The translations under genes and the position numbers were made by a program. This document shows, piece by piece, positions 13,045-13,122 of a stretch of DNA of 13,122 nucleotides (the first letter of the stretch is position 1; each line of letters begins with the position of its first letter). Under the pieces are notes generated by a model that saw only the letters and a list, made by a program, of their open reading frames with translations, had not been told where the DNA came from and did not search any database. The DNA is taken from assembly GCA_009930445.1 (NCBI GenBank), contig RZYD01000041.1, forward strand, positions 1-13,122. The letters run 5' to 3'. This stretch comes from Bacteroidia bacterium (GTDB lineage: Bacteria; Bacteroidota; Bacteroidia; Bacteroidales; BM520).

Positions 13045-13052
13045 CAAAATTA
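13045..13052 (-). promoter_or_regulatory. Candidate -7 element TAATTTTG for the GSCFA gene
   Basis: The minus strand reads TAATTTTG, an exact TAnnTTTG match, 13 bp upstream of the ATG at 13031. The resulting transcript would have a leader of only about 7-10 nt. The region from here to the right edge is AT-rich and no TTG was found at the -33 position. Confidence 0.4.
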
Positions 13053-13122
13053 CCAAAAAAAAACAAGTTTTTACACTTTGAATGCATTTAGGAATCAATC
13101 CATAAATATAAATCAAAACATT

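Overview
The window looks like a stretch of a Bacteroidota chromosome (GC roughly in the low forties). The strongest sign is the gene order acpP-fabF-rnc-(IPExxxVDY family gene)-pyk with purN divergent from acpP, which is typical of that phylum. Supporting signs are the lack of clear Shine-Dalgarno sequences, several TAnnTTTG-type -7 promoter elements upstream of genes, and a GSCFA-family gene. I cannot place it below phylum level. No tRNA, rRNA, CRISPR array, insertion sequence or phage gene was seen.

Layout. (1) Positions 1-3143, minus strand: acpP, fabF, rnc, a small IPExxxVDY-family protein and the 5' part of pyk (it runs off the left edge), closely packed as one likely transcription unit. 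(2) Positions 3144-3509: AT-rich divergent spacer with a plus-strand -7 element and a doubtful 46-codon basic ORF. (3) purN on plus, convergent with pgi on minus. (4) Positions 5542-5826: a second divergent spacer between pgi and a two-component system. It holds an inverted repeat, three GTTAA boxes in 10-bp phase, and a -7 element almost touching the kinase start codon. (5) Plus strand: histidine kinase, OmpR-type response regulator (both RprX/RprY-like), then a glutamate/aspartate-type cation symporter. (6) Minus strand: queD-queE-queF-gtrA, a tight operon for making the queuosine precursor preQ1, ending in a small membrane protein. (7) A GSCFA-family protein on minus, with its own upstream promoter element at the right edge.

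How the genes work together. acpP and fabF serve fatty-acid elongation, with rnc (RNA processing) in the same unit. pyk and pgi are glycolytic. purN makes formyl-GAR in purine synthesis. QueD, QueE and QueF catalyse successive steps from dihydroneopterin triphosphate to preQ1. QueC, needed between QueE and QueF, is not in the window.

Most of the window is ordinary core metabolism and I do not see a clear new defence or mobile system. The most unusual material is the que operon: QueD has altered spacing at its Cys/His site, QueE has an expanded cysteine loop and a longer N-terminus, QueF is the long E. coli-like form, and a GtrA-family gene is attached. The next most interesting item is the phased GTTAA array upstream of the two-component system, a candidate autoregulatory site.
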